Assembly: GCA_963715405.1 (NCBI GenBank) | Contig: OY970239.1 | Location: 806,001-870,000 of the forward strand | Length of the DNA: 64,000 nt | Reading direction: 5' to 3' | From: JALZKA01 sp963715405 | GTDB taxonomy: Bacteria; Actinomycetota; Thermoleophilia; Solirubrobacterales; 70-9 | In this document: one piece after another, positions 1 through 7,516 of the stretch | Numbering within the stretch: position 1 is the stretch's first letter | Layout: the number at the start of each line of letters is the position of its first letter | Position numbers and translations under genes: made by a program | The notes under the pieces: model-generated | Database searches by the model: none | Told to the model about the DNA's origin: nothing | What the model saw: only the letters and a program-made list of their open reading frames with translations

Positions 1-1368
1 CGCCTCGTCCCAGGCTTCGACCGCGCAGCCGAGGGCGCGCGCCTGGAGCTCGCCGCGGTGGACGGGAAGGATGGGAACCCCGCCGACGAACGCTGTGCAG
101 ACGTCCGTGCCGCCCGATGTGGAAAAGAGCCACGTGTCGCGGCCGACGTGCTCGTAGACCCACTCGAAGCCCTCGGGCGCGAGGGGCGAGCCGGTCGAGC
201 CGACGGCGCCGAGCGCTGAGAGGTCGCGTCCCGAAGACGGCTCGACTCCCGCCTTCATGCACGACGAGATGTAGCTGGCAGACGTACCAAAGGTGGTCAT
301 CCCGGCCTCGGCGGCGAGATCCCACAGAGTTGAGAGATCTGGATGGCCGGGATTGCCGTCGTAGAGGACGATCGAGGCCGGCGTGAGGAGAATGGAAACG
401 AGGAAGTTCCACATCATCCACCCGGTGGTCGTAAACCAGAAGACGTGGTCGCCCGCCTGGGCGTTGACGTGGAGGTTCATCTTCTTCAGATGCTCGAGCA
501 GGATCCCACCGTGGCCCTGGACGATCGCTTTGGGGAGGCCGGTGGTGCCCGAGGAGTAGAGGACCCACAGCGGGTGGTCGAAGGGCACCCGGTCGAACGC
601 GAGCTCTGCGCCCTCCCCCTTGGCCACCACATCCGCCCACGCGGTTCCGTGGGCGAGGCGTCCCGGATCGGCGTGCGGATCGAGGTAAGGAACGAGGACC
701 GTGTGCTCGAGCGAGGGCATCTCGGCCTCGAGACCCCGGACGACGGTCATGCGGTCGAACGGCTTGCCGCCGTAGGTGTAGCCGTCAACTGCGAGGAGAA
801 CCTTCGGCTCGATCTGGGCGAACCGGTCGACGACCGAGCGAGCGCCGAAATCGGGCGAGCAGGAGGACCAGATCGCGCCAAGCGAGGCTGTGGCGAAGAA
901 TCCGATGATCGCCTCGAGTGCGTTTGGCAGGTATGCGGCGACCCGGTCGCCGCGCTCGACGCCGAGCGCGCGAAGGCCGGCGGCGAAGGCGCCGACGCGC
1001 CGCTCGAGCTCTGCCCAGGTGATCTCGGCGAGGTCCGTGGTCTCCGATGCGTGCCGGATCGCCACGGCGCCGGGGTCCTTGTCGCGGAAGATGTGCTCGG
1101 CGTAGTTGAGGCTGGTGCCGGGAAACCACTTCGCGCCGGGCATCTCCTCGTTGGCGATGACGGTGGTTGAGTCGCCATCGGCGAGGACCTCGAAGTAGTC
1201 CCAGATCGAGCGCCAGAAGCTGGCGAGCTCCAGGGTCGACCACTTCCAGAGGCGGGCGTAGTCGCCGCCGAAGGAAAGGCCGTGCTCTGCCTCGAGCCAG
1301 CGCATGTACGCGGTCATGTTCGAGCTCTCGACCGCCTCGGCCGAGGGCTCCCAGAGCTTCTCCGTCAT
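1..1368 (-). CDS. Acetoacetate-CoA ligase (acetoacetyl-CoA synthetase), 3' end outside the window
   Basis: The minus-strand frame stays open from an ATG at 1366-1368 to the window edge, giving the N-terminal 456 residues of a protein that is about 650 residues in its family. The start reads MTEKLWEPSAE, and the N-terminal ACAS-type segment contains GAKWFPGTSLNYAEH. The adenylation core motif YSSGTTGLPKAIVQGHGG is followed by the family-typical WMMWNFLVS and STSGGTDVCTAF. The enzyme activates acetoacetate to acetoacetyl-CoA with ATP, in ketone-body or polyhydroxybutyrate metabolism. Its ATG overlaps the stop codon of the upstream M28 peptidase gene (ATGA), so the two are probably co-translated. 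The only doubt is substrate: acetate or propionate ligases are related, but the N-terminal signature favours acetoacetate. Confidence 0.88.
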   Translation of the reverse strand, partial: MTEKLWEPSAEAVESSNMTAYMRWLEAEHGLSFGGDYARLWKWSTLELASFWRSIWDYFEVLADGDSTTVIANEEMPGAKWFPGTSLNYAEHIFRDKDPGAVAIRHASETTDLAEITWAELERRVGAFAAGLRALGVERGDRVAAYLPNALEAIIGFFATASLGAIWSSCSPDFGARSVVDRFAQIEPKVLLAVDGYTYGGKPFDRMTVVRGLEAEMPSLEHTVLVPYLDPHADPGRLAHGTAWADVVAKGEGAELAFDRVPFDHPLWVLYSSGTTGLPKAIVQGHGGILLEHLKKMNLHVNAQAGDHVFWFTTTGWMMWNFLVSILLTPASIVLYDGNPGHPDLSTLWDLAAEAGMTTFGTSASYISSCMKAGVEPSSGRDLSALGAVGSTGSPLAPEGFEWVYEHVGRDTWLFSTSGGTDVCTAFVGGVPILPVHRGELQARALGCAVEAWDEA

Positions 1369-2720
1369 TGCTGTCTGCTTCTTCGGCGCGAACGAGACGG
1401 CGCGGAACTCTCGGTGGCCTGGTCGGCTGCGGGTTCCTCGGAGGGCCGAGCGCGGGCGAGGTCGCGGTCGAGAGCGCGGATGAGGTCGAGCGTGAAGCTC
1501 TCGGCGCGTTCAAGCGCCGTTGCGTCGATCGCGTCGGGGACGTCTTGTGGGGTGTGGAAGTTGGCGGGCGTGATCTCGCCCGGCTCGAGGCAGGTGAGGG
1601 CGCTCGCTCGGAGGCCGGCAACGCGCGCCGCGAGCGCGTCGGTTGCGTATCCGTGACGAAGCGGCGCCGCGCGGTAGCGGTTGGCGCCCTCGCGGTCGGC
1701 CTCCGCGATGGCCTCGCAGAGTTGCCCGACGCGCGCATCCATCTCGAACGAGATCGTCATGCCTTCCGATGTGACCCAACGGACGTCGCCGGCGCCGACC
1801 GAGTCGATCGCCAGCACGATGGTCTTGAAGGGGTCGAGCTCGTCCTTGTGGGAGCGCGCGAACGAGCGCATGCCCTCGAGGCCGCACTCCTCGCCGCCTG
1901 TGAGGACGACCCAGACGTCGAGGTTTCGGGGTGCGTCTTCTTCGAGCTTGGCCGCAATCGAGAGGGCGATGGCGACCCCGGACGCGTTGTCGTTCGCGCC
2001 GGGGACGACCTCGGAGAGGCGCCAGTCGACGAGGAGGAAAGCGCTTACGAGGAGGATGAGCGTGGGAACGATCTGGAGGATGGCGAGGCCGTCCGAGTCA
2101 ACCCCGGCCATGCGGGCGCCCAGCATCGGCAGGAGGATCGCGGCGGACCAGAAGAGGATGCGGGTGTGGGGGAATGGCAGGAAAGCCGAGCCGCGTTTGG
2201 TCAGGCTTCTGGCGGTCTTCCCGAAGACGGCGCCGGTGCGAGCTGCGTCGAGGTGCGCCGCGAGGATCAGCTTGACCGGCGCCGTGGGATTCTCGCCGCG
2301 CGAGACCACGTTTTGCGAGGCGCGGCGGAAGAAAAGGAGGCGGAGAAAATGGCGACCGGCGTTGAGGTCGAAGTAAAAGGAGGTGGCCGCCACGAGGACG
2401 AGCGCAAAGCCGGCGATCGGCACGGAGATCGAGAGCACGCTTCCGGCAAACGCGAGGATGCAGTGGAAGGCCCAGATGAGCGGGGCCTGAGGATGGACGT
2501 AGATGGGCTGGATCTCCGTCCGCCGGCCGGCGCCGCGCAGCTGGGCTGCCATAGCGTTCGCGGCGCGTCGCTCGGCGTCAGTCCCCGCAAGCCGGCGCTC
2601 GTGCGAGCAAAGCTCGTCGATCGTCTCGAGCTTGGGATCGCGGCGCGGAATGCCGGACGGTGCCTCGGAGTGTGACGGCCCCCCGCCGAGGCCACTGCGT
2701 CGTCTTCGCGTGTTTGCCAC
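1365..2720 (-). CDS. Membrane-associated M28 family zinc peptidase
   Basis: This 451-residue protein starts at GTG. Metal-ligand motifs of the M28 (aminopeptidase) family are present: AAHLDA with His156 and Asp158, NDNASG with Asp244, GGEECGLEG with Glu277/Glu278, and a late FHTPQD supplying the final histidine. Between the first and second ligands lie hydrophobic stretches (about 81-114, 186-203 and 214-232) that should cross the membrane, so this is a membrane-embedded M28 variant, with the peptidase domain split by the membrane segments. The C-terminus is Arg/Ser-rich. The substrate is unknown. Its stop codon overlaps the start of the acetoacetate-CoA ligase gene. Confidence 0.85.
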   Translation of the reverse strand: MANTRRRRSGLGGGPSHSEAPSGIPRRDPKLETIDELCSHERRLAGTDAERRAANAMAAQLRGAGRRTEIQPIYVHPQAPLIWAFHCILAFAGSVLSISVPIAGFALVLVAATSFYFDLNAGRHFLRLLFFRRASQNVVSRGENPTAPVKLILAAHLDAARTGAVFGKTARSLTKRGSAFLPFPHTRILFWSAAILLPMLGARMAGVDSDGLAILQIVPTLILLVSAFLLVDWRLSEVVPGANDNASGVAIALSIAAKLEEDAPRNLDVWVVLTGGEECGLEGMRSFARSHKDELDPFKTIVLAIDSVGAGDVRWVTSEGMTISFEMDARVGQLCEAIAEADREGANRYRAAPLRHGYATDALAARVAGLRASALTCLEPGEITPANFHTPQDVPDAIDATALERAESFTLDLIRALDRDLARARPSEEPAADQATESSAPSRSRRRSRQQ

Positions 2721-2762
2721 CGAGCGATTATCGCGGGTCGGATGCGGCGGGTGGGGCGCTGC

Positions 2763-3536
2763 CTAACGCTTTGGGCCGATGTGTCGGTCCATTAAGGCGA
2801 CTGACGTGCGTTTGGCGACCGAGATCTCATTGTGTTTCGATGCCCGACAACCAACTCCGACCTTTTCGCAGTACTCAACAAAGAGCGCTCGAATGTCGTC
2901 TGATTCGTTAGAGAACAAGTAGCGCGGATACCAGTAGGTCTTCTTTGGATGAATGGCTGGGTTCTTAAAGCGGCTTCCATCGGAATGGATAAGGCCGCGC
3001 AGGAACCGCCAAGGCCAGCGATCGAGAATCTCTCGCTGCCAGCTTTCAAGCTCAATGGTTCGATCGTGCTTGCGGCCCGGCGCGTGTTGCGGAATGTGGC
3101 ACGGCCAATGCTTGGACCACGAGCTGACGACTACGCAGTTACCGGGACAGGAGACGAGGGAGACCTTGTTTCGCGGAACGACGAGGCTGACCGCACTCGC
3201 GCATTCTTCGATGATCATTGGATAAGCCGTGTCGAGGGAAACGCGCAACCGTTTGACTCCGCGTCGGTGATCGGAGAGGCATCCGTCTCCGAGGTACATG
3301 CCAAGTAGATAGGCGTACGCGGAATCCACCAAGTGTGGGAATGGATCCTCGCCAGGAGCACAGCGTCGGCACCATGACTTGAGCGAGCGCGCCCGCATTC
3401 GCTCTCCCGGTGTGTTGTCGGCTAGCCACCATCGCACGGTCGAGCGGGCGACTCCGACCGCTCGTGCAATCTCGCTGATGTTTAGGCCCTGTGCGCCGAG
3501 CTCTCTGACGAGCTCGACTTTGCTCAACGGATACAT
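2763..3536 (-). CDS. Free-standing LAGLIDADG homing-endonuclease-like protein with N-terminal helix-turn-helix
   Basis: The 257-residue product begins MYPLSKVELV; an upstream in-frame Met would run into the tRNA gene, so the start at 3536 is preferred. Residues 14-40 (GAQGLNISEIARAVGVARST) form a resolvase/Hin-like helix-turn-helix. Two degenerate LAGLIDADG motifs, LLGMYLGDG (77-85) and FLRGLIHSDG (178-187), are about 100 residues apart, the usual spacing of monomeric double-motif enzymes, and both acidic residues are kept. The gene is not inside an intron or intein. It lies seven bases downstream of the 3' end of tRNA-Leu(CAA) on the same strand. Its codon use looks less GC-biased than its neighbours. 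Such proteins may be nucleases or, in Actinobacteria, DNA-binding regulators; the target is unknown. Confidence 0.7.
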   Translation of the reverse strand: MYPLSKVELVRELGAQGLNISEIARAVGVARSTVRWWLADNTPGERMRARSLKSWCRRCAPGEDPFPHLVDSAYAYLLGMYLGDGCLSDHRRGVKRLRVSLDTAYPMIIEECASAVSLVVPRNKVSLVSCPGNCVVVSSWSKHWPCHIPQHAPGRKHDRTIELESWQREILDRWPWRFLRGLIHSDGSRFKNPAIHPKKTYWYPRYLFSNESDDIRALFVEYCEKVGVGCRASKHNEISVAKRTSVALMDRHIGPKR

Positions 3537-3543
3537 GGCCTGA

Positions 3544-3627
3544 TGCGGCGGGTGGGAATCGAACCCACAAGCCCTTTCGAGCAATGGATTTTGAGTCCAT
3601 CTCCTTTACCAGTTTGGACACCGCCGC
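3544..3627 (-). tRNA. tRNA-Leu (anticodon CAA)
   Basis: On the minus strand a 7-bp acceptor stem (GCGGCGG with CCGCCGC) encloses a class II tRNA with a long variable arm. The anticodon stem ATGGA/TCCAT holds loop CTCAAAA, which reads CAA for UUG codons. The T-arm carries GGTTCGATTCC. No CCA is encoded. The LAGLIDADG gene starts just after its 3' end. Confidence 0.95.
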
Positions 3628-3725
3628 CTCCGTCCATCATGACGAAGCTAGCTCGAAAATCGTCACGCGTGGCGCACGAACTGTGCCAACTTTGCAACTT
3701 CTTCCCTCGTAGCTAGCCTCGAAGC

Positions 3726-4409
3726 ATGTGCGGCCGCTACACGCTCGCCAACCCGAACCCGCGGCGGCTCAGGCTCCGCTTCGGCATCACCGAGGAGGCC
3801 GAGATCGGCGAAGAGCCGCGATTCAACATCGCCCCCACCGATCCGGTGCTCGCTGTGCGGGAGCGAGCTGACGAGCGAGAAATCGGGAGGCTTCGCTGGG
3901 GTCTTGTGCCTGGGAAGTGGGCGACGGAGAAGAAGGGCCGGCCTCTGATCAACGCCCGCGCCGAGTCGATCGTGACGCAGCCGGCGTTCGCGGAGTCCTT
4001 TCGCGAGCGTCGCTGCCTGATTCCGGCAGACGGCTTTTATGAGTGGCGGCGCGACGAGAACGGCAAGGTACCGATCTGGATGCACCTGCCCGGCGACGAG
4101 CTGTTCGCGTTCGCGGGCGTCTGGGCGAGCTACGAGCCGCGCGGGGGAGAGCCCGTCGTGAGCTGTGCGATCGTGACGACTCAGCCGAACGACACGGTCC
4201 GCCCGATCCACGACCGGATGCCGGTGATCCTCGCGCCCGAGGCGGAGGCGGGATGGCTCTCATCCGACGCTAGCGAGGACGAGCTGAAGGGGCTGCTCGT
4301 GCCGTGGCGGGATGAGCTCGAGACTCGTGAGGTTTCCGATCTGGTCAACAGCGTTCGCGAAGACGGCCCAGAGCTGATCGAGCCGCGAGCGGAGGCGACG
4401 CTCTTCTAG
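3726..4409 (+). CDS. SOS-response-associated peptidase (SRAP/HMCES/YedK family)
   Basis: This 227-residue protein begins MCGRYTL. The initiator Met is removed in this family so that Cys2 forms a thiazolidine crosslink with abasic sites in single-stranded DNA. The other active-site residues are visible: Asn34 in RFNIAP, Glu106 in GFYEW and His162 in PIHDRMP, with INARAES (75-81) as the conserved DNA-contact loop. The role is shielding abasic sites at replication forks. Length and motif order are normal and the gene appears intact. It stands alone between a tRNA and a convergent membrane-protein gene. No SOS box is obvious immediately upstream. Confidence 0.95.
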   Translation: MCGRYTLANPNPRRLRLRFGITEEAEIGEEPRFNIAPTDPVLAVRERADEREIGRLRWGLVPGKWATEKKGRPLINARAESIVTQPAFAESFRERRCLIPADGFYEWRRDENGKVPIWMHLPGDELFAFAGVWASYEPRGGEPVVSCAIVTTQPNDTVRPIHDRMPVILAPEAEAGWLSSDASEDELKGLLVPWRDELETREVSDLVNSVREDGPELIEPRAEATLF

Positions 4410-4421
4410 ACCGCGCTTGCG

Positions 4422-4976
4422 CTATGCCGGGCTGGGGTGAGGCTCGCGCTCGTCGTCGTAGCCGTCGTCCTCGTCCTCGTCTTCGTCCTCGCCGGCAAGC
4501 GGGCGACCGCCGATGGGACGCTCCTCCTCGACGTGCCACTCCTGACCGAAGGCGATGAGCGCGACGATCACGAGCAGGATCTGGACGGGGATGAGGATCA
4601 CGACGAGCAGGCCGATCAGATCCTCGGGGAGGATGGGCGAGTCGAGGCCGTCCTTCGAGCGGGCAAACCAGCCCGGAGCCGCGACCGCGGCGAAGATGGT
4701 CATGATCACCGCGAGCGACGCTGAGACTGGCAGCAGGCCGCGGCTCCAGTTCAGGATCATGATCGCGAAGAACACATAGAGGGCCGCCCAGATCAGCGAG
4801 AAGATCGCGATCATGCTGCTCTGCATTCGTTCGAAGCCGCCGAGGACGATGATCGCGATCAGCGCCGCCGAGACGAGCAGGACGAACGCGACGATCGCTT
4901 TCGTCGTCTTATTCTGCGCCTTCTCGCGGTTCGGGCGCCAGAGCTCGTAGCCCTCTCGAACGGTGGTCGCTTCCAT
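4422..4976 (-). CDS. Four-helix membrane protein with acidic C-terminal tail
   Basis: The predicted product has about 184 residues when started at MEATTVREGY; an upstream Met at 5018 is also in frame but would add an Ala/Gly-rich stretch. Four hydrophobic segments are visible (roughly AIVAFVLLVSAALIAIIVLG, MIAIFSLIWAALYVFFAIMI, ASLAVIMTIFAAVAAPGW and LIGLLVVILIPVQILLVIVA). The protein ends in a very acidic tail of repeated Glu-Asp followed by DDGYDDERE. I do not recognise a family. The gene converges on the SRAP gene with a 12-base gap. Confidence 0.65.
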   Translation of the reverse strand: MEATTVREGYELWRPNREKAQNKTTKAIVAFVLLVSAALIAIIVLGGFERMQSSMIAIFSLIWAALYVFFAIMILNWSRGLLPVSASLAVIMTIFAAVAAPGWFARSKDGLDSPILPEDLIGLLVVILIPVQILLVIVALIAFGQEWHVEEERPIGGRPLAGEDEDEDEDDGYDDEREPHPSPA

Positions 4977-5041
4977 CCCTGCCGCAAGCATAGACCCGCA
5001 AGCGGCAGAGCGCATCACCCACCCCTAACATCGGTCGAGCT

Positions 5042-5125
5042 GCGGGCGTGGTGCAATTGGATGACACGCCAGGTTTAGGTCCTGGTGCTCGAAAGAGCAT
5101 GGGGGTTCGAGTCCCTCCGCCCGCA
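5042..5125 (+). tRNA. tRNA-Leu (anticodon UAG)
   Basis: Acceptor stem GCGGGCG/CGCCCGC, anticodon stem CCAGG/CCTGG with loop TTTAGGT reading TAG (codon CUA and family), a long variable arm typical of Leu, and T-arm GGTTCGAGTCC. No encoded CCA; discriminator A. Confidence 0.95.
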
Positions 5126-5151
5126 TCGCATTAACCTGTGAACGGTCACTC

Positions 5152-5224
5152 GGGGGAGTGAGTTAGCGGTCCATTCGCGCGGTCTCCAAAACCGCGAACC
5201 CGGGTTCGAATCCCGGCTCCCCCG
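5152..5224 (+). tRNA. tRNA-Trp (anticodon CCA)
   Basis: Acceptor stem GGGGGAG/CTCCCCC, anticodon stem GCGGT/ACCGC with loop CTCCAAA reading CCA, and a perfect T-stem CCGGG/CCCGG. The D-arm is unusual: it pairs best as GAGT/ATTC, which leaves only one base between acceptor and D-stem. It lies 26 bases after tRNA-Leu(UAG). Confidence 0.85.
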
Positions 5225-5279
5225 TTCGAAATCCGCTCTTGCGCAACTCCGGGCTCCCGCGTCTGTTCAACTAGAAGCG

Positions 5280-5867
5280 ATGCGCATTGCAGGGACGCTG
5301 AACATCCGGATCGCGGTTGTGCTCGCGGCGACTCTTGCCGCGGCGCTGGCCCTATTGACGCTCTCGAGCGGCACGACGGACAGCGCGCTCGCGGCGGGAG
5401 GGCAATGTCCGAACGCCAACGCATCGGCTCGCGATGTCTCCGCGGAGAAGCTCGGCAAAGCGGTCGAGTGCCTGATCGGCAAGGAGCGCAATCAGGCAGA
5501 CCGTAAGAAGCTCGATCTGGTCGGCTCGATCGACGGCGTGGCCGAGCGGCACACTGACGTCATGATCGCGGAGGGCTGCCTCGACCATCAGTGCGGGAAC
5601 GAGAAGCCCCTCAAGAAGCGGATCGTCCGCTCCGGCTACCCGATCCCGGGTGGTCGCTACGGATTCAGCGAAGTCACGGGCTGCTCGCTCACCCCGCGAA
5701 GCATGGTGGACGCCTGGATGGAAAGCCAGTTTCACCGCCGGCAAATCCTCGGCGAGAAGTACCGGGACATCGGCGTCGGCGCCGACAAGGGCAACCCTGA
5801 CGTCCCAGCATGCCAAGGGCAGCTTCGCGGTGTCTACACCGTGATCGTTGCCTGGCGCAGGGGTTAG
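5280..5867 (+). CDS. Secreted CAP-domain (SCP/PR1-like) protein, degenerate active site
   Basis: This 195-residue protein has a Sec signal peptide (hydrophobic core about 10-30, Ala-rich cleavage region near 38-40). The CAP fold is indicated by AERHTDVM (His91), CLDHQC (100-105), the helix SMVDAWMESQFHRRQIL and the closing strand YRDIGVGADK. Four or more cysteines suggest disulfides outside the cell. The usual GEN signature is replaced by GFSEVTGC, so the cavity residues differ from its downstream paralogue. The function of such bacterial CAP proteins (lipid binding or cell-wall association) is not established. It sits directly upstream of a second CAP gene, probably a tandem duplication. Confidence 0.85.
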   Translation: MRIAGTLNIRIAVVLAATLAAALALLTLSSGTTDSALAAGGQCPNANASARDVSAEKLGKAVECLIGKERNQADRKKLDLVGSIDGVAERHTDVMIAEGCLDHQCGNEKPLKKRIVRSGYPIPGGRYGFSEVTGCSLTPRSMVDAWMESQFHRRQILGEKYRDIGVGADKGNPDVPACQGQLRGVYTVIVAWRRG

Positions 5868-5936
5868 CAGTACATCCGTCCAGATCGAGTTCGGCCCTCT
5901 GAAGGGCCGGCCGATCCGTGCCGATCGGAGTACTGA

Positions 5937-6524
5937 ATGGCACTCGGAGCTATGAAAACACGCCATTTCGCCGTGGTCGCGGCGCTCTTCGGCCTCTTCG
6001 TCCTGCTCATCGCAGCGGGGCCGGCAGCGCAAAGCGCGACCGCTGCGAACGCCTGCACGGCGTGGGGCGACAAGGAGTCGAACGAGATCACCACAGCGCA
6101 AGCGCGCAAGGCGGTCCTGTGCCTGCTGAACCGGGAGCGCGACAAGCGCGGGCTCAGAGACTTCGAATCCTCCACGAAGCTTCAGGCCGCCGCGCAGACT
6201 CACAACGACTACATGCAGAAGAAGCGCTGTTTCGACCATGAGTGCCCGGGCGAGGCGTCGCTCGCCAGCCGTCTCAAGAAGGCGAACTGGCTGACTGGCG
6301 GGCTCCGAGCCTGGGCCTACGGAGAGAACATCGCCTGGGGCTCAGGACACCTCGGCACCCCCGAGAACATCGTCAAGCAGTGGATGAACAGCTCGGGCCA
6401 CCGCGCGAACATCCTCTCGAATAAGTTCGACGAGGTCGGCGTCGGCTACACCAAGGGCACGATCACCTCGTCGACCGCGAACGGCGCGATCATGACCACC
6501 GACTTCGGCTGGAAGACCGGCTGA
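5937..6524 (+). CDS. Secreted CAP-domain (SCP/PR1-like) protein
   Basis: The 195-residue product is a paralogue of the preceding gene. A GGAG sequence seven bases upstream of the ATG at 5937 supports that start over the internal MKTRHF. A hydrophobic signal sequence ends near AAQSATAANAC. The CAP signatures are intact: LLNRERDKRGL, AQTHNDYM, CFDHECPG, YGENIAWGSG (the GEN motif) and QWMNSSGHRANIL, ending in FDEVGVGY. This is the canonical copy of the pair, and the family is known for calcium-stabilised extracellular proteins. It is followed by tRNA-Gly after about 46 bases. Confidence 0.9.
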   Translation: MALGAMKTRHFAVVAALFGLFVLLIAAGPAAQSATAANACTAWGDKESNEITTAQARKAVLCLLNRERDKRGLRDFESSTKLQAAAQTHNDYMQKKRCFDHECPGEASLASRLKKANWLTGGLRAWAYGENIAWGSGHLGTPENIVKQWMNSSGHRANILSNKFDEVGVGYTKGTITSSTANGAIMTTDFGWKTG

Positions 6525-6570
6525 GCGAGCGCTGGCGAGCGCTCAGAGCGCTCTATGATCGACACTTCTC

Positions 6571-6642
6571 GCGGGTGAAGTGTTACCGGTTGCACTCCAG
6601 CCTTCCAAGCTGGCAGAGTGGGTTCGAGGCCCACCACCCGCT
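6571..6642 (+). tRNA. tRNA-Gly (anticodon UCC)
   Basis: Acceptor stem GCGGGTG/CACCCGC, anticodon stem CCAGC/GCTGG with loop CTTCCAA reading TCC, and T-arm GGTTCGAGGCC. Discriminator T. It lies 30 bases upstream of tRNA-Pro. Confidence 0.95.
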
Positions 6643-6672
6643 TCGACTTCTGGCGTAAACTCGCCGTCGTCA

Positions 6673-6746
6673 CGGGGCGTGGCGCAGTCTGGTAGCGCAC
6701 TCGGCTGGGGGCCGAGCGGTCGCTGGTTCAAATCCAGTCGCCCCGA
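6673..6746 (+). tRNA. tRNA-Pro (anticodon GGG), integration target of the island
   Basis: Acceptor stem CGGGGCG/CGCCCCG, anticodon stem CTCGG/CCGAG with loop CTGGGGG reading GGG (codon CCC), and T-arm GGTTCAAATCC. The gene is complete. Everything from base 6702 to its 3' end recurs as truncated direct repeats at 19904 and 24345, so it looks like the attB/attL target of site-specific integration. Confidence 0.95.
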
Positions 6747-6747
6747 T
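6702..6747 (+). repeat. att-like repeat copy 1 (3' half of tRNA-Pro)
   Basis: This is the reference copy, inside the functional tRNA, running from the anticodon stem through loop, variable region, T-arm and acceptor strand plus one base. The two other copies match it apart from a 2-base insertion (copy 2) and divergence after 42 bases (copy 3). Confidence 0.8.
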
Positions 6748-6818
6748 TTCCCGAGGGCCGCGTGGGGAGCCGGATTGGGGCTTTTCCGCGAACCTGTTCA
6801 ATCTGTACCGAAACCTCG

Positions 6819-6843
6819 GTGGTACCAAGCGTGGTACCAAGCC
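6819..6843. repeat. Double GGTACC repeat, copy 1 (inverted relative to the others)
   Basis: Two GGTACC palindromes lie 12 bases apart (GTGGTACCAAGCG then TGGTACCAAG), 72 bases beyond the tRNA-Pro 3' end. Related sequence occurs on the opposite strand at 19791 and 23168. A role as integrase or excisionase arm-binding sites is possible but unproven. Confidence 0.45.
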
Positions 6844-6864
6844 GCCGAGCCACGCCGACCGACC

Positions 6865-7128
6865 TCAGCTCTCGTTCCCATCTTCTTCATCGTCCCCGCC
6901 ATGACACGTGTCCAATAGCCACTTCTGTAGTTCGTGACTTACCTCTATTGACGCGACTGCGTCGTCGCGGTCGATAGCAAGGCCTTCGTGGATAATCGCG
7001 TTCCGGCGCTTAAGGTGATCCGTGTACCTCGGCCACCACTGAGCGGCCTGAACTCGTTCGCCGGTCAGCAGATGAATCAGAGCCTTCGTTCGGCGATCCG
7101 AAAGTGACGACCACCTGCCGGCTGGCAG
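6865..7128 (-). pseudogene. C-terminal fragment of a HEPN-like protein (5' truncated)
   Basis: A minus-strand frame ending in a TGA at 6865-6867 translates to 87 residues with coding-like composition. It includes LSDRRTKALIHLLTGERV, then KRRNAIIHEGLAIDRDDAV, a helix SIEVSHELQKWLLDTC and an acidic tail. The segment R-N-A-I-I-H fits the R-X4-H motif near the end of HEPN domains, found in many RNases of toxin-antitoxin and defence systems. No ATG, GTG or TTG lies in frame upstream, so this is a remnant or follows a frameshift. It is the first coding trace after the tRNA. HEPN assignment rests on one short motif. Confidence 0.35.
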
Positions 7129-7141
7129 CCTGGGCTGGGAT

Positions 7142-7258
7142 CTAGTCGCTGCGATCCCGCTCGATCCCCAGCACCACCGCCTCTATCTGAAGCGGGAGGT
7201 GTGGGTGGCGCGCAAGCACGATCAGGTTGCGGCTTCGGCTCCGCAACTCGCACCGAAC
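7142..7258 (-). pseudogene. Short coding-like remnant, unassigned
   Basis: The minus-strand open segment reads ...RSRNLIVLARHPHLPL and ends ...VVLGIERDRSD before a TAG at 7142-7144. Its third-codon-position bias resembles local coding DNA better than the opposite-strand frame. It sits immediately upstream of the HEPN-like fragment in another frame and may be part of the same broken gene. A plus-strand frame here ends in a Gly/Asp-rich tail (stop at 7391-7393) and is the competing reading. Confidence 0.25.
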
Positions 7259-7516
7259 TCAACGAAAGCCGCCGCGGCGGGAGCCGGCGGTGGCTTCTTC
7301 CTAGCCGGCTACTACGAGTCGGGCCCCGACCTCGACATGGACGGCGACGTAGATGGCGGGCTGCTCGATTCGTTGGGTGACCTGTTTGGCTGACGGCCGT
7401 GCAGCCAGACCCGCTGGCGGAGTTAAAGGCCTGCGACTTACACCAGCTAGGTAAGCAAGGTCACGCGGCCAGCGATGAAGTAAAGCTCGACACCAGCCAG
7501 GCCGAAAAAGGTACGG

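Noticed and set aside
343..2675. Long plus-strand open frames opposite the acetoacetate-CoA ligase and M28 peptidase
   Set aside because: They are GC-driven shadows with no family motifs, whereas the minus strand carries clear catalytic motifs.
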